Part shown: piece by piece, positions 17,270 to 24,877 of the stretch
Layout: every line of letters starts with the position of its first letter
Numbering within the stretch: position 1 is the first letter of the stretch
NCBI RefSeq assembly: GCF_036880965.1
Contig: NZ_JBAJMV010000001.1
Span: 620,001-684,000, forward strand
Length of the DNA: 64,000 bases
Direction: 5' to 3'
DNA from: JAUASW01 sp036880965
GTDB lineage: Bacteria > Pseudomonadota > Gammaproteobacteria > Burkholderiales > Burkholderiaceae_C
Notes under the pieces: model-generated
Database searches by the model: none
What the model saw: only the letters and a program-made list of their open reading frames with translations
Told to the model about the DNA's origin: nothing
Program-made: the position numbers and the translations under genes

Positions 17270-17345
17270 TGGTGGGATGTGCAGGATTCGAACCTGCGAC
17301 CAACGGATTAAAAGTCCGCTGCTCTACCGACTGAGCTAACATCCC
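17270..17345 (-). tRNA. tRNA-Lys (TTT)
   Basis: A 76-base cloverleaf with encoded CCA. The acceptor starts GGGATGT and the anticodon loop is CTTTTAA (anticodon TTT), which reads AAA and AAG. It is the first gene of the three-tRNA cluster, about 12 bases after the predicted transcription start. Confidence 0.96.
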
Positions 17346-17364
17346 TCCTTCAGCAGAGCCTCAC

Positions 17365-17394
17365 ATTATAGGCGAATTTTTAAAGTCCCAGCAA
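17365..17394 (-). promoter_or_regulatory. Sigma70-type promoter of the tRNA-Lys cluster
   Basis: On the minus strand TTGCTG (17389-17394) and a perfect TATAAT (17365-17370) are 18 bases apart, with an A/T-rich spacer. The expected start is near 17358, about 12 bases before the first tRNA. This is the clearest promoter in the window. Confidence 0.85.
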
Positions 17395-17401
17395 GCTGTT
17401 T

Positions 17402-18184
17402 TTAGCTGGCGGCAGGGCGCAAAAAAGTCTCCATCAATTCGGCGGCCGCCACCATGCCAAAGCTCGCGGTGACGGTGACGCTGGAGCCATAGCCGGCACA
17501 GTTCAAGCTGCCGTCCACATCGCAGGCCTCGCCCTCTTCGCTCACCGGACGATGCACCGCCTCGCGTGAGAAAACGCAGCGGACACCCATCGTGCCCTGG
17601 CGCGGCGCACCATTGAATTTGCGCAGGCGCTGGCGCAGCGATGCCAGCAAAGGGTCATGGGTTGTCGCCGACAGGTCTTCCAGCTCGATCAGGTGCGGTG
17701 CACGCTTGCCGCCCGCCGCACCGACGGTGACGAAGCCGATCTTCTCGCGCCGCGCCCAATCGGCCAGACAGGCCTTGGCGCGGATCTGGTCGCAGGCATC
17801 GATCAGGCCATCGGGACGCACGCCGTTCAAGAGCGAGGGCCAGTTCCCTTCATCGACAAACTCTTCGATCAGCGTGACGCGGCAGGCCGGATTGATGTCG
17901 AGCACCCGCTGGCGCAAGGCCTCGACCTTGGACATGCCCACCGTCGCGCCCAGTGCCTGCACCTGACGGTTGATATTCGATTCGGCCACCTGGTCGAGAT
18001 CGATCAGCGTCAACGCGGCAACTCCTGAGCGCGCAAGCGCCTCAACCGCCCAGGAGCCCACGCCACCCAGGCCGACCACGGCGAAATGCGCCGAGCGCAG
18101 GCGCTCATAGCGCGCCTGGCCATAAAGCCGGCGCAGCCCGCCGAAACGCCGCTCGGCGTCGCAGTCGTCGACAAGCTCGCTCAT
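17402..18184 (-). CDS. tcdA: tRNA threonylcarbamoyladenosine dehydratase TcdA
   Basis: E1-like ATP-dependent enzyme that cyclises t6A37 of tRNAs to ct6A. The 260-residue chain has the nucleotide-binding motif VVGLGGVGSWAVEALARSG, the LIDLDQVAESNINRQ segment, and the family-typical C-terminal GSLNCAGYGSSVTVTASFG. In E. coli TcdA (CsdL) partners with the CsdA/CsdE sulfur-transfer system. Here it follows a YeeE/YedE sulfur-transport gene with a 2-base gap, so a link to sulfur metabolism is plausible. It stands immediately next to a tRNA cluster whose members carry t6A. Confidence 0.93.
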   Translation of the reverse strand: MSELVDDCDAERRFGGLRRLYGQARYERLRSAHFAVVGLGGVGSWAVEALARSGVAALTLIDLDQVAESNINRQVQALGATVGMSKVEALRQRVLDINPACRVTLIEEFVDEGNWPSLLNGVRPDGLIDACDQIRAKACLADWARREKIGFVTVGAAGGKRAPHLIELEDLSATTHDPLLASLRQRLRKFNGAPRQGTMGVRCVFSREAVHRPVSEEGEACDVDGSLNCAGYGSSVTVTASFGMVAAAELMETFLRPAAS

Positions 18185-18186
18185 GC

Positions 18187-19305
18187 TCAGGCGCTGCGCT
18201 CAACGCGCCAGATCTGGAAGCGCAGTGCCAGCACCGCACCGCCCATGATGGAGGCCAAGGCAATGAAGCTGCCCACGCTCAAGGTGGACAAGCCCGACAG
18301 CCCCTGCCCCACCGTGCAGCCCAGCGCGACCACGCCACCCACGCCCATGAAAATCGCGCCGACCAGATGATTCGCCGTGTCCTCGACACCGCGAAATCCC
18401 TCCCAGCGAAAACTCTTGCTGACCAGGGCCCACGCACCCGCGCCGACGATCACGCCCAGCGTGTTGACGATGGCGATGGTCAAGACCTTGCTCTTGTCAC
18501 TGAAGAACATCAGCCAGTCCAGGCTGTAGGCGATGGGGGCCACAAAGCTCATGCCTTCGATGCGCTCGCGATTGACGCTGCCGACGAAGACTTCCTGCAA
18601 GGTGTTCGGGTCTTCCGCCACATGGCCCAGCTTGCCGCTGACCCACCAGATACCGGCCACCGCGAGGCCACAGCCCAGACCGCCGAGCAGCGCATCCAGG
18701 CTGCGACCTTCCGGCTTCCAGACAGCCCAGACCAAGAGCCCGCCGCCGATCAAGCCACCGAGCCAGGCAGCGGCCTGCGTCTTGGCCAGGCCCAGCGGCG
18801 CGGCCAGCAAGCTGGGTAGGTCCTGCCCGGTCGCCAGGTTGACGGCCACCTTCTCCAGGGTCTCGACGCGCAGCACTGCCGTGATGCCCTTCATGGTGGC
18901 AAACGCAGCCACACCCATCACGAAGAAAACAGCCACCGACTTCAGATTGCCCGCGCCGATGCGCACCAGCGTCTTGCTGCCGCAGCCCGAGGCAAGCACC
19001 ATACCGAAGCCGAACATCAGGCCACCGACGATGGAGGAGAGCCACAGGAGGCGCGGCGCGGCGTAAGCCGTCTTGCTCGCCTCCACCCAGCCCAGCGCGA
19101 CCATGCCGTTGAAGCCCAGCATCACCACGCCGGCCGCCATGGCCCACATGCGCATGCGGCTCCAGTCGCCCATGTTGACGATGTCGGACACCGCACCCAT
19201 GGTGCAGAAGTGGCTGCGTTGCGCGATCACGCCGAACAGCGTGGCCAGCGCGAAAGCGGCCCACAGCACCTGGGTGTTGAGGGCATTGATGTCGATGTCT
19301 TGCAT
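18187..19305 (-). CDS. YeeE/YedE family sulfur transporter
   Basis: A 372-residue inner-membrane protein with about 10 helices and two YeeE/YedE repeats. The conserved cysteines lie in AQRSHFCTMGAVSDI, VLASGCGSKTLVRIGAGNL and ALGCTVGQGLSGLS, the type of Cys relay used by thiosulfate transporters of this family. I chose ATG 19305 because earlier in-frame codons encode low-complexity sequence. The terminator of cpoB lies upstream, so this gene begins a unit with tcdA. The substrate (thiosulfate or another sulfur compound) is an inference from family. Confidence 0.87.
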   Translation of the reverse strand: MQDIDINALNTQVLWAAFALATLFGVIAQRSHFCTMGAVSDIVNMGDWSRMRMWAMAAGVVMLGFNGMVALGWVEASKTAYAAPRLLWLSSIVGGLMFGFGMVLASGCGSKTLVRIGAGNLKSVAVFFVMGVAAFATMKGITAVLRVETLEKVAVNLATGQDLPSLLAAPLGLAKTQAAAWLGGLIGGGLLVWAVWKPEGRSLDALLGGLGCGLAVAGIWWVSGKLGHVAEDPNTLQEVFVGSVNRERIEGMSFVAPIAYSLDWLMFFSDKSKVLTIAIVNTLGVIVGAGAWALVSKSFRWEGFRGVEDTANHLVGAIFMGVGGVVALGCTVGQGLSGLSTLSVGSFIALASIMGGAVLALRFQIWRVERSA

Positions 19306-19347
19306 GGCCGCGATTGTAGGAGGCCATGTCGGCAGCCCTTGCGTCCA

Positions 19348-19381
19348 TGAAAAAGCCCCGCGGGCGCAGGGCCGGCGGGGC
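19348..19381 (-). terminator. Intrinsic terminator after cpoB
   Basis: On the minus strand GCCCCGC/GCGGGGC enclose a 13-base loop and are followed by TTTTT. It lies 26 bases after the cpoB stop and closes the tolB-pal-cpoB unit. Confidence 0.85.
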
Positions 19382-19406
19382 TTCGGGGCAGAGTGAGTAG
19401 CGAGGC

Positions 19407-20186
19407 TTACTTCAGCGAAGCGAGGCGTTCCTTGGCGGCTTTGGCCGCTTCGGTACCTGGATAGGTCTTGATCAGGTCTTCCAGGCTGCGCCTGGCGCCC
19501 TTCACGTCCTTCAGGTCGGCCTGGCAATTGGCCAGCGTCAACGCTGCATCGGGCGCACGAGGATGGTCCTTGGCGGCGGCGATGAAGGCCTTGAAGCTGA
19601 CGATCGCGTCCTTGCAGTCGCGGTTGCCGTACTGGGCAATGCCCAGCGAGAAGCGCACCGAGTCGGCATAGCCGCTGGCTGAATAACGTCGCAGGAAGGA
19701 CTGCAGTGCAGCCTCGGCTTCGGCGAAGTCGCCGCGCTTCACGAGGCCGGTCGCAGCATCGTATTGGCGACGCTCTTCCGGGTCGACCTGGAAGTCCTTG
19801 CCATCGAGCGTGACCTTCTGCGGCTCCAGCGGACGCAGGCGCGATTCGAGCACCTGTACCTGCTCGCTCAGCTTGCGCTGCGTGTCCGAGAGCTCGCGGG
19901 CGAGCTGCTCGTTCTGGCCGCGCAACTTGGCCACCTCGGAGCGCAAGGCTTCGATCTGGCCATTCAGATCGAGGATGCTGCGCCGCAGGGGCAGCAGCAT
20001 CTCGTTCATCTGCGCGCTGAGGGCGTCGATCTTGGCCTTCTGCGCCTCGTCGTTCTGCTTGACTTGGGCGCGCAGGTCCAGCACGGCCTTGCGTGCCTCG
20101 TCATCGGCAAACAGGGCTGCCTGAGCGGGCAGCCAGGCGAAGGCGGCCACGAGGGCCACCAGTGCGGATGCGCGCCGGATCATCAC
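19407..20186 (-). CDS. cpoB: Cell division coordinator CpoB (YbgF)
   Basis: A 259-residue periplasmic protein that links the Tol-Pal system with peptidoglycan synthesis at the division site. The signal peptide (about 1-23) ends AQAALF, a coiled-coil trimerisation region spans about 30-115, and the C-terminal TPR domain (about 135-255) includes YDAATGLVKRGDFAEAEAAL and FSLGIAQYGNRDCKDAIVSF. Its ATG overlaps the pal stop by 4 bases. An intrinsic terminator follows. Confidence 0.93.
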   Translation of the reverse strand: MMIRRASALVALVAAFAWLPAQAALFADDEARKAVLDLRAQVKQNDEAQKAKIDALSAQMNEMLLPLRRSILDLNGQIEALRSEVAKLRGQNEQLARELSDTQRKLSEQVQVLESRLRPLEPQKVTLDGKDFQVDPEERRQYDAATGLVKRGDFAEAEAALQSFLRRYSASGYADSVRFSLGIAQYGNRDCKDAIVSFKAFIAAAKDHPRAPDAALTLANCQADLKDVKGARRSLEDLIKTYPGTEAAKAAKERLASLK

Positions 20187-20731
20187 TTCTTGTCCATCAG
20201 TTCAACGCGGCGGTTCTTGGCCCAGGCTTCTTCGGTGCTGCCCTGAACGGCGGGGCGCTCCTTGCCGAAGGAAACCGGCTCGACGCGGTCAGCCGCCACG
20301 CCCAGCAGGCTCAGCGACTTGGCCACAGCTTCGGCACGCTTCTGGCCCAGGGCCAGGTTGTACTCGCGGCCACCGCGCTCGTCGGCGTGGCCTTCGAGGT
20401 TCAGGCGCACGTTCTTCGAGACACCCAGGCGCTTGGCATGGGCTTCGACCACGCCGCGGTAGTCGTCCTTGACCACGTAGCTGTCGAAGTCGAAATAGAT
20501 GACGCGCTTGTCGGAGACGGCGGCGGTTTGCTCGGCGTCGATGTCGATGCGCTGGACCTTGGGCTCGGCGACCGGCGTGGGCGTCGCAGGCTTGGCCTCG
20601 GCCGGCGGCGGCGGAGTGCGGGTCTCGATCTTCGGCGGCTCATCGAGCTTCACCGGCGTGCTGCAGCCCACGAGAGCGGCGGCGGCCAACAGCGCCAACA
20701 GAACTTGGCTTTGCTTCATCATCTTCTTCAT
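20183..20731 (-). CDS. pal: Peptidoglycan-associated lipoprotein Pal
   Basis: Outer-membrane lipoprotein of 182 residues that binds peptidoglycan and TolB. The lipobox LVGC puts the acylated Cys at residue 23. A Pro-rich linker follows, then the OmpA-like domain with VIYFDFDSYVV, LEGHADERGGREYNLALGQKRA and KNRRVEL. ATG 20731 is supported by AGGAG about 9 bases upstream; an upstream in-frame ATG would bury the signal. It sits between tolB (60-base gap) and cpoB (4-base overlap). Confidence 0.96.
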   Translation of the reverse strand: MKKMMKQSQVLLALLAAAALVGCSTPVKLDEPPKIETRTPPPPAEAKPATPTPVAEPKVQRIDIDAEQTAAVSDKRVIYFDFDSYVVKDDYRGVVEAHAKRLGVSKNVRLNLEGHADERGGREYNLALGQKRAEAVAKSLSLLGVAADRVEPVSFGKERPAVQGSTEEAWAKNRRVELMDKK

Positions 20732-20791
20732 TTCATTCGCTCCTAGGAGTACGTCGTCGTTGAAACTTTGGGGAGGAAAGGGAACGGTCAC

Positions 20792-22099
20792 TCAACGGGT
20801 GAACGGTCCCCAGGTGGGTGTGCGCATGTCTGCCGTGCTGGCGATCAGCTTGGCCTTGATCTTGCCGTCCAGCGTGGTGGTCATCAAGACATCACGGCCG
20901 GCCGAGCGCGTCGCATAGACCAGCAAACGGCCATTGGGCGAGAAGCTGGGGCTTTCGTCATCGAGGGTGTCGGTGATCTGGTTGACCGTGCCGCTGGCAA
21001 GGTCCATCACGCAGAGCTTGAAGTTGCCACCCGTGCGCGTGATGTAGGCCAGCGTGCGGCCATCCGGGCTGACGTCCGGGCTGATGTTGTAGCCGCCGAC
21101 GAAAGTGACCCGCTCGACGCCGCCGCCGCTGGACGACATGCGGTAGATCTGCGGCGCGCCGCCACGGTCGGAGACGAAATAGATTGAACGGCCGTCAGGC
21201 GAAAACACCGGTTCGGTGTCGATGGCCGAGCTCTGCGTCAGTCGACGCGGATCACCGCCGGTGCGATTGACGATGAAGAGCTGAGAACCGCCCTCGCGCG
21301 ACAAGGTCATCGCGATCTGCGAGCCATCGGGCGAGTAGGCGGGTGCGCTGTTGGTGCCCCGGTAGGCAGCCACTTGGCGACGAGCACGGGTGAACAGGTC
21401 TTGCGTGTAGATCACTGCCTTGCGTGCCTCGAAAGACACATAGGCCACCTCACGGCCATCCGGCGACCATGCAGGCGAGATGATGGGTTCGTGGCTGGTG
21501 AGCGCTTCCTGGCCGCCCTCGCCGTCCGAGTCCGAGATGATCAGCTTGTAGCGCGAGCCAACCTTCGTGACATAGGCCAGCCGGGTGGCAAACACGCCGC
21601 GCTCGCCGGTCAGCTTCTGATAGATCCAGTCGGCTATCCGGTGGGCACCGACGCGAACATCGTCCGGCGCAACCAGGTGGCTCTCGCCGCCCAGGTCCGC
21701 ACCCTTGACCACATCCCAGAGCTTGAAGCGCAGGTCGATGCGGCCATCCGCCAGGCGGGTGGCCGAACCGCCGGCCACGGCGTCCACGTTGCGGCCGCGC
21801 CATTCGCTGAAGGCCGGTTGGCTGGTTTCGCTCAGGCCTGCCGGCGCATCGACAACCCGGAACTGGCCGCTGCGCTCAAGGTCGGCACGCACGATGGCGG
21901 CAACGGCCTGGCCGGCCACAGATTCATTCAGGAAACTCGGGATCGAGATCGGCATCTGCGTCGTGCCGACGCCAGCGATCTCGACGCGGAACTGAGCCCA
22001 GGCCGGCAGTGCCAGGCCGGAAGCGACAGTGGCAGCCAGCAGGTTGCGGCGGGTCAGCGGGGTGTTCGAGGCGGCGTTTGACTGGTCAGGCATGCGCAT
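20792..22099 (-). CDS. tolB: Tol-Pal system beta-propeller protein TolB
   Basis: A 435-residue periplasmic protein with an N-terminal alpha/beta domain and a six-bladed WD40-like beta-propeller. Blade motifs recur as WSPDGREVAYVS, YSPDGSQIAMTLS, FSPDGRSIYFVSD, VSPDGRTLAYI and FSPNGRLLVYATR. The export signal is notable: TRRNLLAATVASGLALPAWAQ carries a twin-arginine pair before the hydrophobic stretch. tolQRA are not upstream; rng is. The start could also be the ATG two codons later. It heads the tolB-pal-cpoB unit. Confidence 0.95.
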   Translation of the reverse strand: MRMPDQSNAASNTPLTRRNLLAATVASGLALPAWAQFRVEIAGVGTTQMPISIPSFLNESVAGQAVAAIVRADLERSGQFRVVDAPAGLSETSQPAFSEWRGRNVDAVAGGSATRLADGRIDLRFKLWDVVKGADLGGESHLVAPDDVRVGAHRIADWIYQKLTGERGVFATRLAYVTKVGSRYKLIISDSDGEGGQEALTSHEPIISPAWSPDGREVAYVSFEARKAVIYTQDLFTRARRQVAAYRGTNSAPAYSPDGSQIAMTLSREGGSQLFIVNRTGGDPRRLTQSSAIDTEPVFSPDGRSIYFVSDRGGAPQIYRMSSSGGGVERVTFVGGYNISPDVSPDGRTLAYITRTGGNFKLCVMDLASGTVNQITDTLDDESPSFSPNGRLLVYATRSAGRDVLMTTTLDGKIKAKLIASTADMRTPTWGPFTR

Positions 22100-22292
22100 G
22101 GGTTGGGTGGCAGCGAAGCAGATATCCCTTGTCCTGGAGGCCGTTATTCTGCCTCACCCGCAAGAGCATCCCGGCGCAACCCCGCACATGCCTGTAAAAG
22201 ATGGTGGTCCCAGAGTCGCCAAAGTCTCGCGGAACAAGGTCCACATGGGCGAAATGCGCACACCCGGAAACTCTGGCAGTTGGGACCTGACA

Positions 22293-23777
22293 CTAGAGCA
22301 GCACGATGTCGTAGTGCTCGGTCTGGTTGGTCGGCTCGGCCGACAGCGAAATCGGCTTGCCGATGAAATCCGACAGGCCAGCCAGGTGCTGGCTCTCCTC
22401 GTCCAGCAGCATCTCGACCACATTGGCGGCGGCCACGACGCGGAACTCCTTGGGCGAGAACTGGCGCGCCTCGCGCAGGATCTCGCGCATGATGTCGTAG
22501 CAGACCGAACGTGCCGTCTTGACCTGGCCGCGGCCTTCGCAGGTCGGGCAGGGCTCGCACAGCATGCGGGCCAGCGATTCGCGGGTGCGTTTGCGCGTCA
22601 TCTCCACCAGGCCAAGCTGCGTGAACCCGCCCACGGTCACCTTGGTGCGGTCGCGGCTCAACTGCTTCTTGAATTCGCTCAGGACAGAAGTCTTGTGCTC
22701 CTCGCGCGTCATGTCGATGAAGTCGACAATGATGATGCCGCCCAGATTCCTCAAGCGCAGCTGGCGCGCGATGGCGCCGGCCGCTTCGAGATTGGTCTTG
22801 AAGATGGTGTCGTCGAAATTGCGGGCACCCACGAAGCCGCCGGTGTTGACGTCGATCGTCGTCATCGCCTCTGTCTGGTCGACGATCAGGTAGCCACCCG
22901 ACTTCAGGTCCACTCGCCGGGCCAGCGCGCGGTCCAGCTCGGCATCGATATTGTTCAGGTCGAAGATCGGCCGCTCACCCTTGTAATGCTCCAGCTTGGC
23001 CGTGGCCGCCGGCATGTAGACCTCGCCAAAGCCCTGCAGCACATCGAACTGCAGCTTGGAGTCGATGCGGATCGAGCCGGTGCGGTCCGTCGTCAGGTCG
23101 CGCAGCACGCGCTCCACGAGGCTCAGGTCCTGATGCAGCAAGGTACCCGGGGGCGAGCGGAAAGAACGCTCGCGGATGGTCGCCCAGGTCTTGCGCAGAT
23201 AGGCGATGTCAGCCGCCAGCTCTTCGTCAGTCGCGTCTTCGGCATTGGTGCGCAGGATGAAGCCACCGCCGCCGCCCTCCTCGGCCTTGCCCACAAGGGC
23301 CTGCATGCGCGCACGCAGCTGCTCGCGGGTTTCGGGCGAGCCGATCTTCTGCGAGATGCCGATGTGCTCGTCCTGCGGCAGGAACACCAGCATGCGCCCG
23401 GCAATGCTGACCTGGCTGGAAAGCCTGGCGCCCTTGGTGCCTATCGGGTCCTTGATCACCTGCACGGTCAAGGCCTGGCCCTCGAAGACCAGGCGCTCGA
23501 TCGGCGTCGGCACGCCCGCCTCGTTGTGCGGCGCGCGGCCATGGTTGTTGCCGTTCACGTGCAGGTCGGCCACATGAAGAAAGGCGGCGCGCTCCAGGCC
23601 GATATCGATGAAGGCGGACTGCATGCCCGGCAACACGCGGGCCACCTTGCCCGAGTAGATGTTGCCGACCAGGCCGCGCTCCAGCGTGCGCTCGATGTGC
23701 AGCTCCTGGACCGAGCCGTTCTCGACGACGGCCACCCGCGTTTCCTGCGGCGACCAGTTGATCAGAATGTCTTCCAT
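22293..23777 (-). CDS. rng: Ribonuclease G
   Basis: Endoribonuclease of the RNase E/G family, 494 residues, that matures the 5' end of 16S rRNA and decays some mRNAs. It has the N-terminal S1 domain with GNIYSGKVARVLPGMQSAFI, the 5' sensor/RNase H region, catalytic aspartates in TTIDVNTGGFVGARNFDDTI and IIIVDFIDM, and the zinc-link CEPCPTCEGRG. It lacks the long C-terminal scaffold of RNase E. The start at ATG 23777 lies 4 bases after the maf stop. Confidence 0.95.
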   Translation of the reverse strand: MEDILINWSPQETRVAVVENGSVQELHIERTLERGLVGNIYSGKVARVLPGMQSAFIDIGLERAAFLHVADLHVNGNNHGRAPHNEAGVPTPIERLVFEGQALTVQVIKDPIGTKGARLSSQVSIAGRMLVFLPQDEHIGISQKIGSPETREQLRARMQALVGKAEEGGGGGFILRTNAEDATDEELAADIAYLRKTWATIRERSFRSPPGTLLHQDLSLVERVLRDLTTDRTGSIRIDSKLQFDVLQGFGEVYMPAATAKLEHYKGERPIFDLNNIDAELDRALARRVDLKSGGYLIVDQTEAMTTIDVNTGGFVGARNFDDTIFKTNLEAAGAIARQLRLRNLGGIIIVDFIDMTREEHKTSVLSEFKKQLSRDRTKVTVGGFTQLGLVEMTRKRTRESLARMLCEPCPTCEGRGQVKTARSVCYDIMREILREARQFSPKEFRVVAAANVVEMLLDEESQHLAGLSDFIGKPISLSAEPTNQTEHYDIVLL

Positions 23778-23781
23778 GTCT

Positions 23782-24402
23782 TCACAGACCCCAAGGTTCC
23801 AGCAACTGTGCCGTCTCGAAGAGCGGCAGGCCCATGATGCCTGAGTAAGAGCCGGCGATGTGCGAGATCCATGCAGCGGCTTCGCTCTGGATCGCATAGG
23901 AGCCAGCCTTGCCGAAGGGCTGGCCGCCGTCCACATAGCGCTGCAGAACCGCTTGCGACACCGGCGCGAACTCGACTTCGGAAACGCTCAATCGCGCATC
24001 GCGGCGTGCGCCCAGACCCACCGCGACACCGGTGATCACTCGGTGGCGGCGGCCGGCCAGGCGCGTGAGCATGGCCAGGGCTTCTGCCGCATCGACGGGC
24101 TTGCCAAGGATGTCGTCGTCGATGGCCACCGTCGTGTCCGAGCACAGCACCGGCGCCGGCGGCAGGCCGCGGCGCTCCAGGCGCTGCAATGCAGCGTCGA
24201 GCTTCAACTGGGTCACGCGCTGCACATAGGCCTCGGGCTTCTCGCCGGGGAGCACCGCTTCGAGCGCTTCAGCGTCTTCCTCTGCCGTGGGCAGCAGCAG
24301 CTCCAGCTTCACACCGATCTGCTCCAGCAGCTGGCGGCGGCGCGGGCTTTGCGAGGCCAGGTAGAGAAAGTCGAAGGAGGTTGCTGACGGAGAGGCGCTC
24401 AT
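23782..24402 (-). CDS. maf: Maf family nucleotide pyrophosphatase
   Basis: House-cleaning enzyme that hydrolyses non-canonical or modified nucleoside triphosphates, 206 residues. Family motifs are LASQSPRRRQLLEQIG (substrate-binding Ser and Arg), SDTTVAIDDDILGKP, and the C-terminal GKAGSYAIQSEAAAWI and GSYSGIMGLPLFET. The central Asp in SDTTV and the QSEA segment fit the YhdE-like (dTTP/UTP pyrophosphatase) subtype more than YceF, though assignment by eye is tentative. Its ATG overlaps the rlmH stop by 4 bases. Confidence 0.93.
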   Translation of the reverse strand: MSASPSATSFDFLYLASQSPRRRQLLEQIGVKLELLLPTAEEDAEALEAVLPGEKPEAYVQRVTQLKLDAALQRLERRGLPPAPVLCSDTTVAIDDDILGKPVDAAEALAMLTRLAGRRHRVITGVAVGLGARRDARLSVSEVEFAPVSQAVLQRYVDGGQPFGKAGSYAIQSEAAAWISHIAGSYSGIMGLPLFETAQLLEPWGL

Positions 24403-24869
24403 TCTCGGTGGTAGGGATGGTTGACCATGACCGTCCAGGCCCGGTACAGGCCTTCCGCCAGCAGGACGCGTGCGAAGGCGTGAGGCAGGGTCAGGTCCGA
24501 CAGGCGCAGGGTCTCGTCGGCCGTGGCCTTCAGGTCGGGGTGCAGGCCGTCGGGCCCGCCGATGATGAGCGCCGCGTCGCGCCCCTCGCCCATCCAGAGT
24601 TTGAGCCTCTCGGCGAGCTGCATCGTGGTGCGCTGGTGCCCGCGCTCATCCAGGATGATGCGGCGCACACCCTTGGGCAACGCAGCCTCGATGCGCTGCG
24701 CTTCGGCCGCCATCATCTGCTCGACCGACTTGCCGGCGCCACGAGGCTCGGCCTTGACCGCCTTCAGCTCGAGCTTCAGCTCGGGCGGAAAGCGCTTGGC
24801 GAAGTCCTCGTAGGCCGTGTCAGCCCAGGCCGGCTGGCGCTGGCCGACGGCAACAAGCCAGAGCCGCAT
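24399..24869 (-). CDS. rlmH: 23S rRNA pseudouridine(1915) N3-methyltransferase RlmH
   Basis: SPOUT-class methyltransferase of 156 residues that methylates pseudouridine 1915 in helix 69 of 23S rRNA on assembled ribosomes. The knot and SAM-binding segments are ILDERGHQRTT, LIIGGPDGLHPDL and LSDLTLPHAFARVLLAEGLYRAW, ending in NHPYHRE. Length is exactly that of the family. It follows rsfS by 8 bases, the usual rsfS-rlmH pairing of ribosome-maintenance genes. Confidence 0.97.
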   Translation of the reverse strand: MRLWLVAVGQRQPAWADTAYEDFAKRFPPELKLELKAVKAEPRGAGKSVEQMMAAEAQRIEAALPKGVRRIILDERGHQRTTMQLAERLKLWMGEGRDAALIIGGPDGLHPDLKATADETLRLSDLTLPHAFARVLLAEGLYRAWTVMVNHPYHRE

Positions 24870-24877
24870 CTACAGAA

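Noticed and set aside
22029..23837. Open 602-codon frame on the plus strand
   Set aside because: It is antisense to ribonuclease G, whose motifs are complete on the minus strand.
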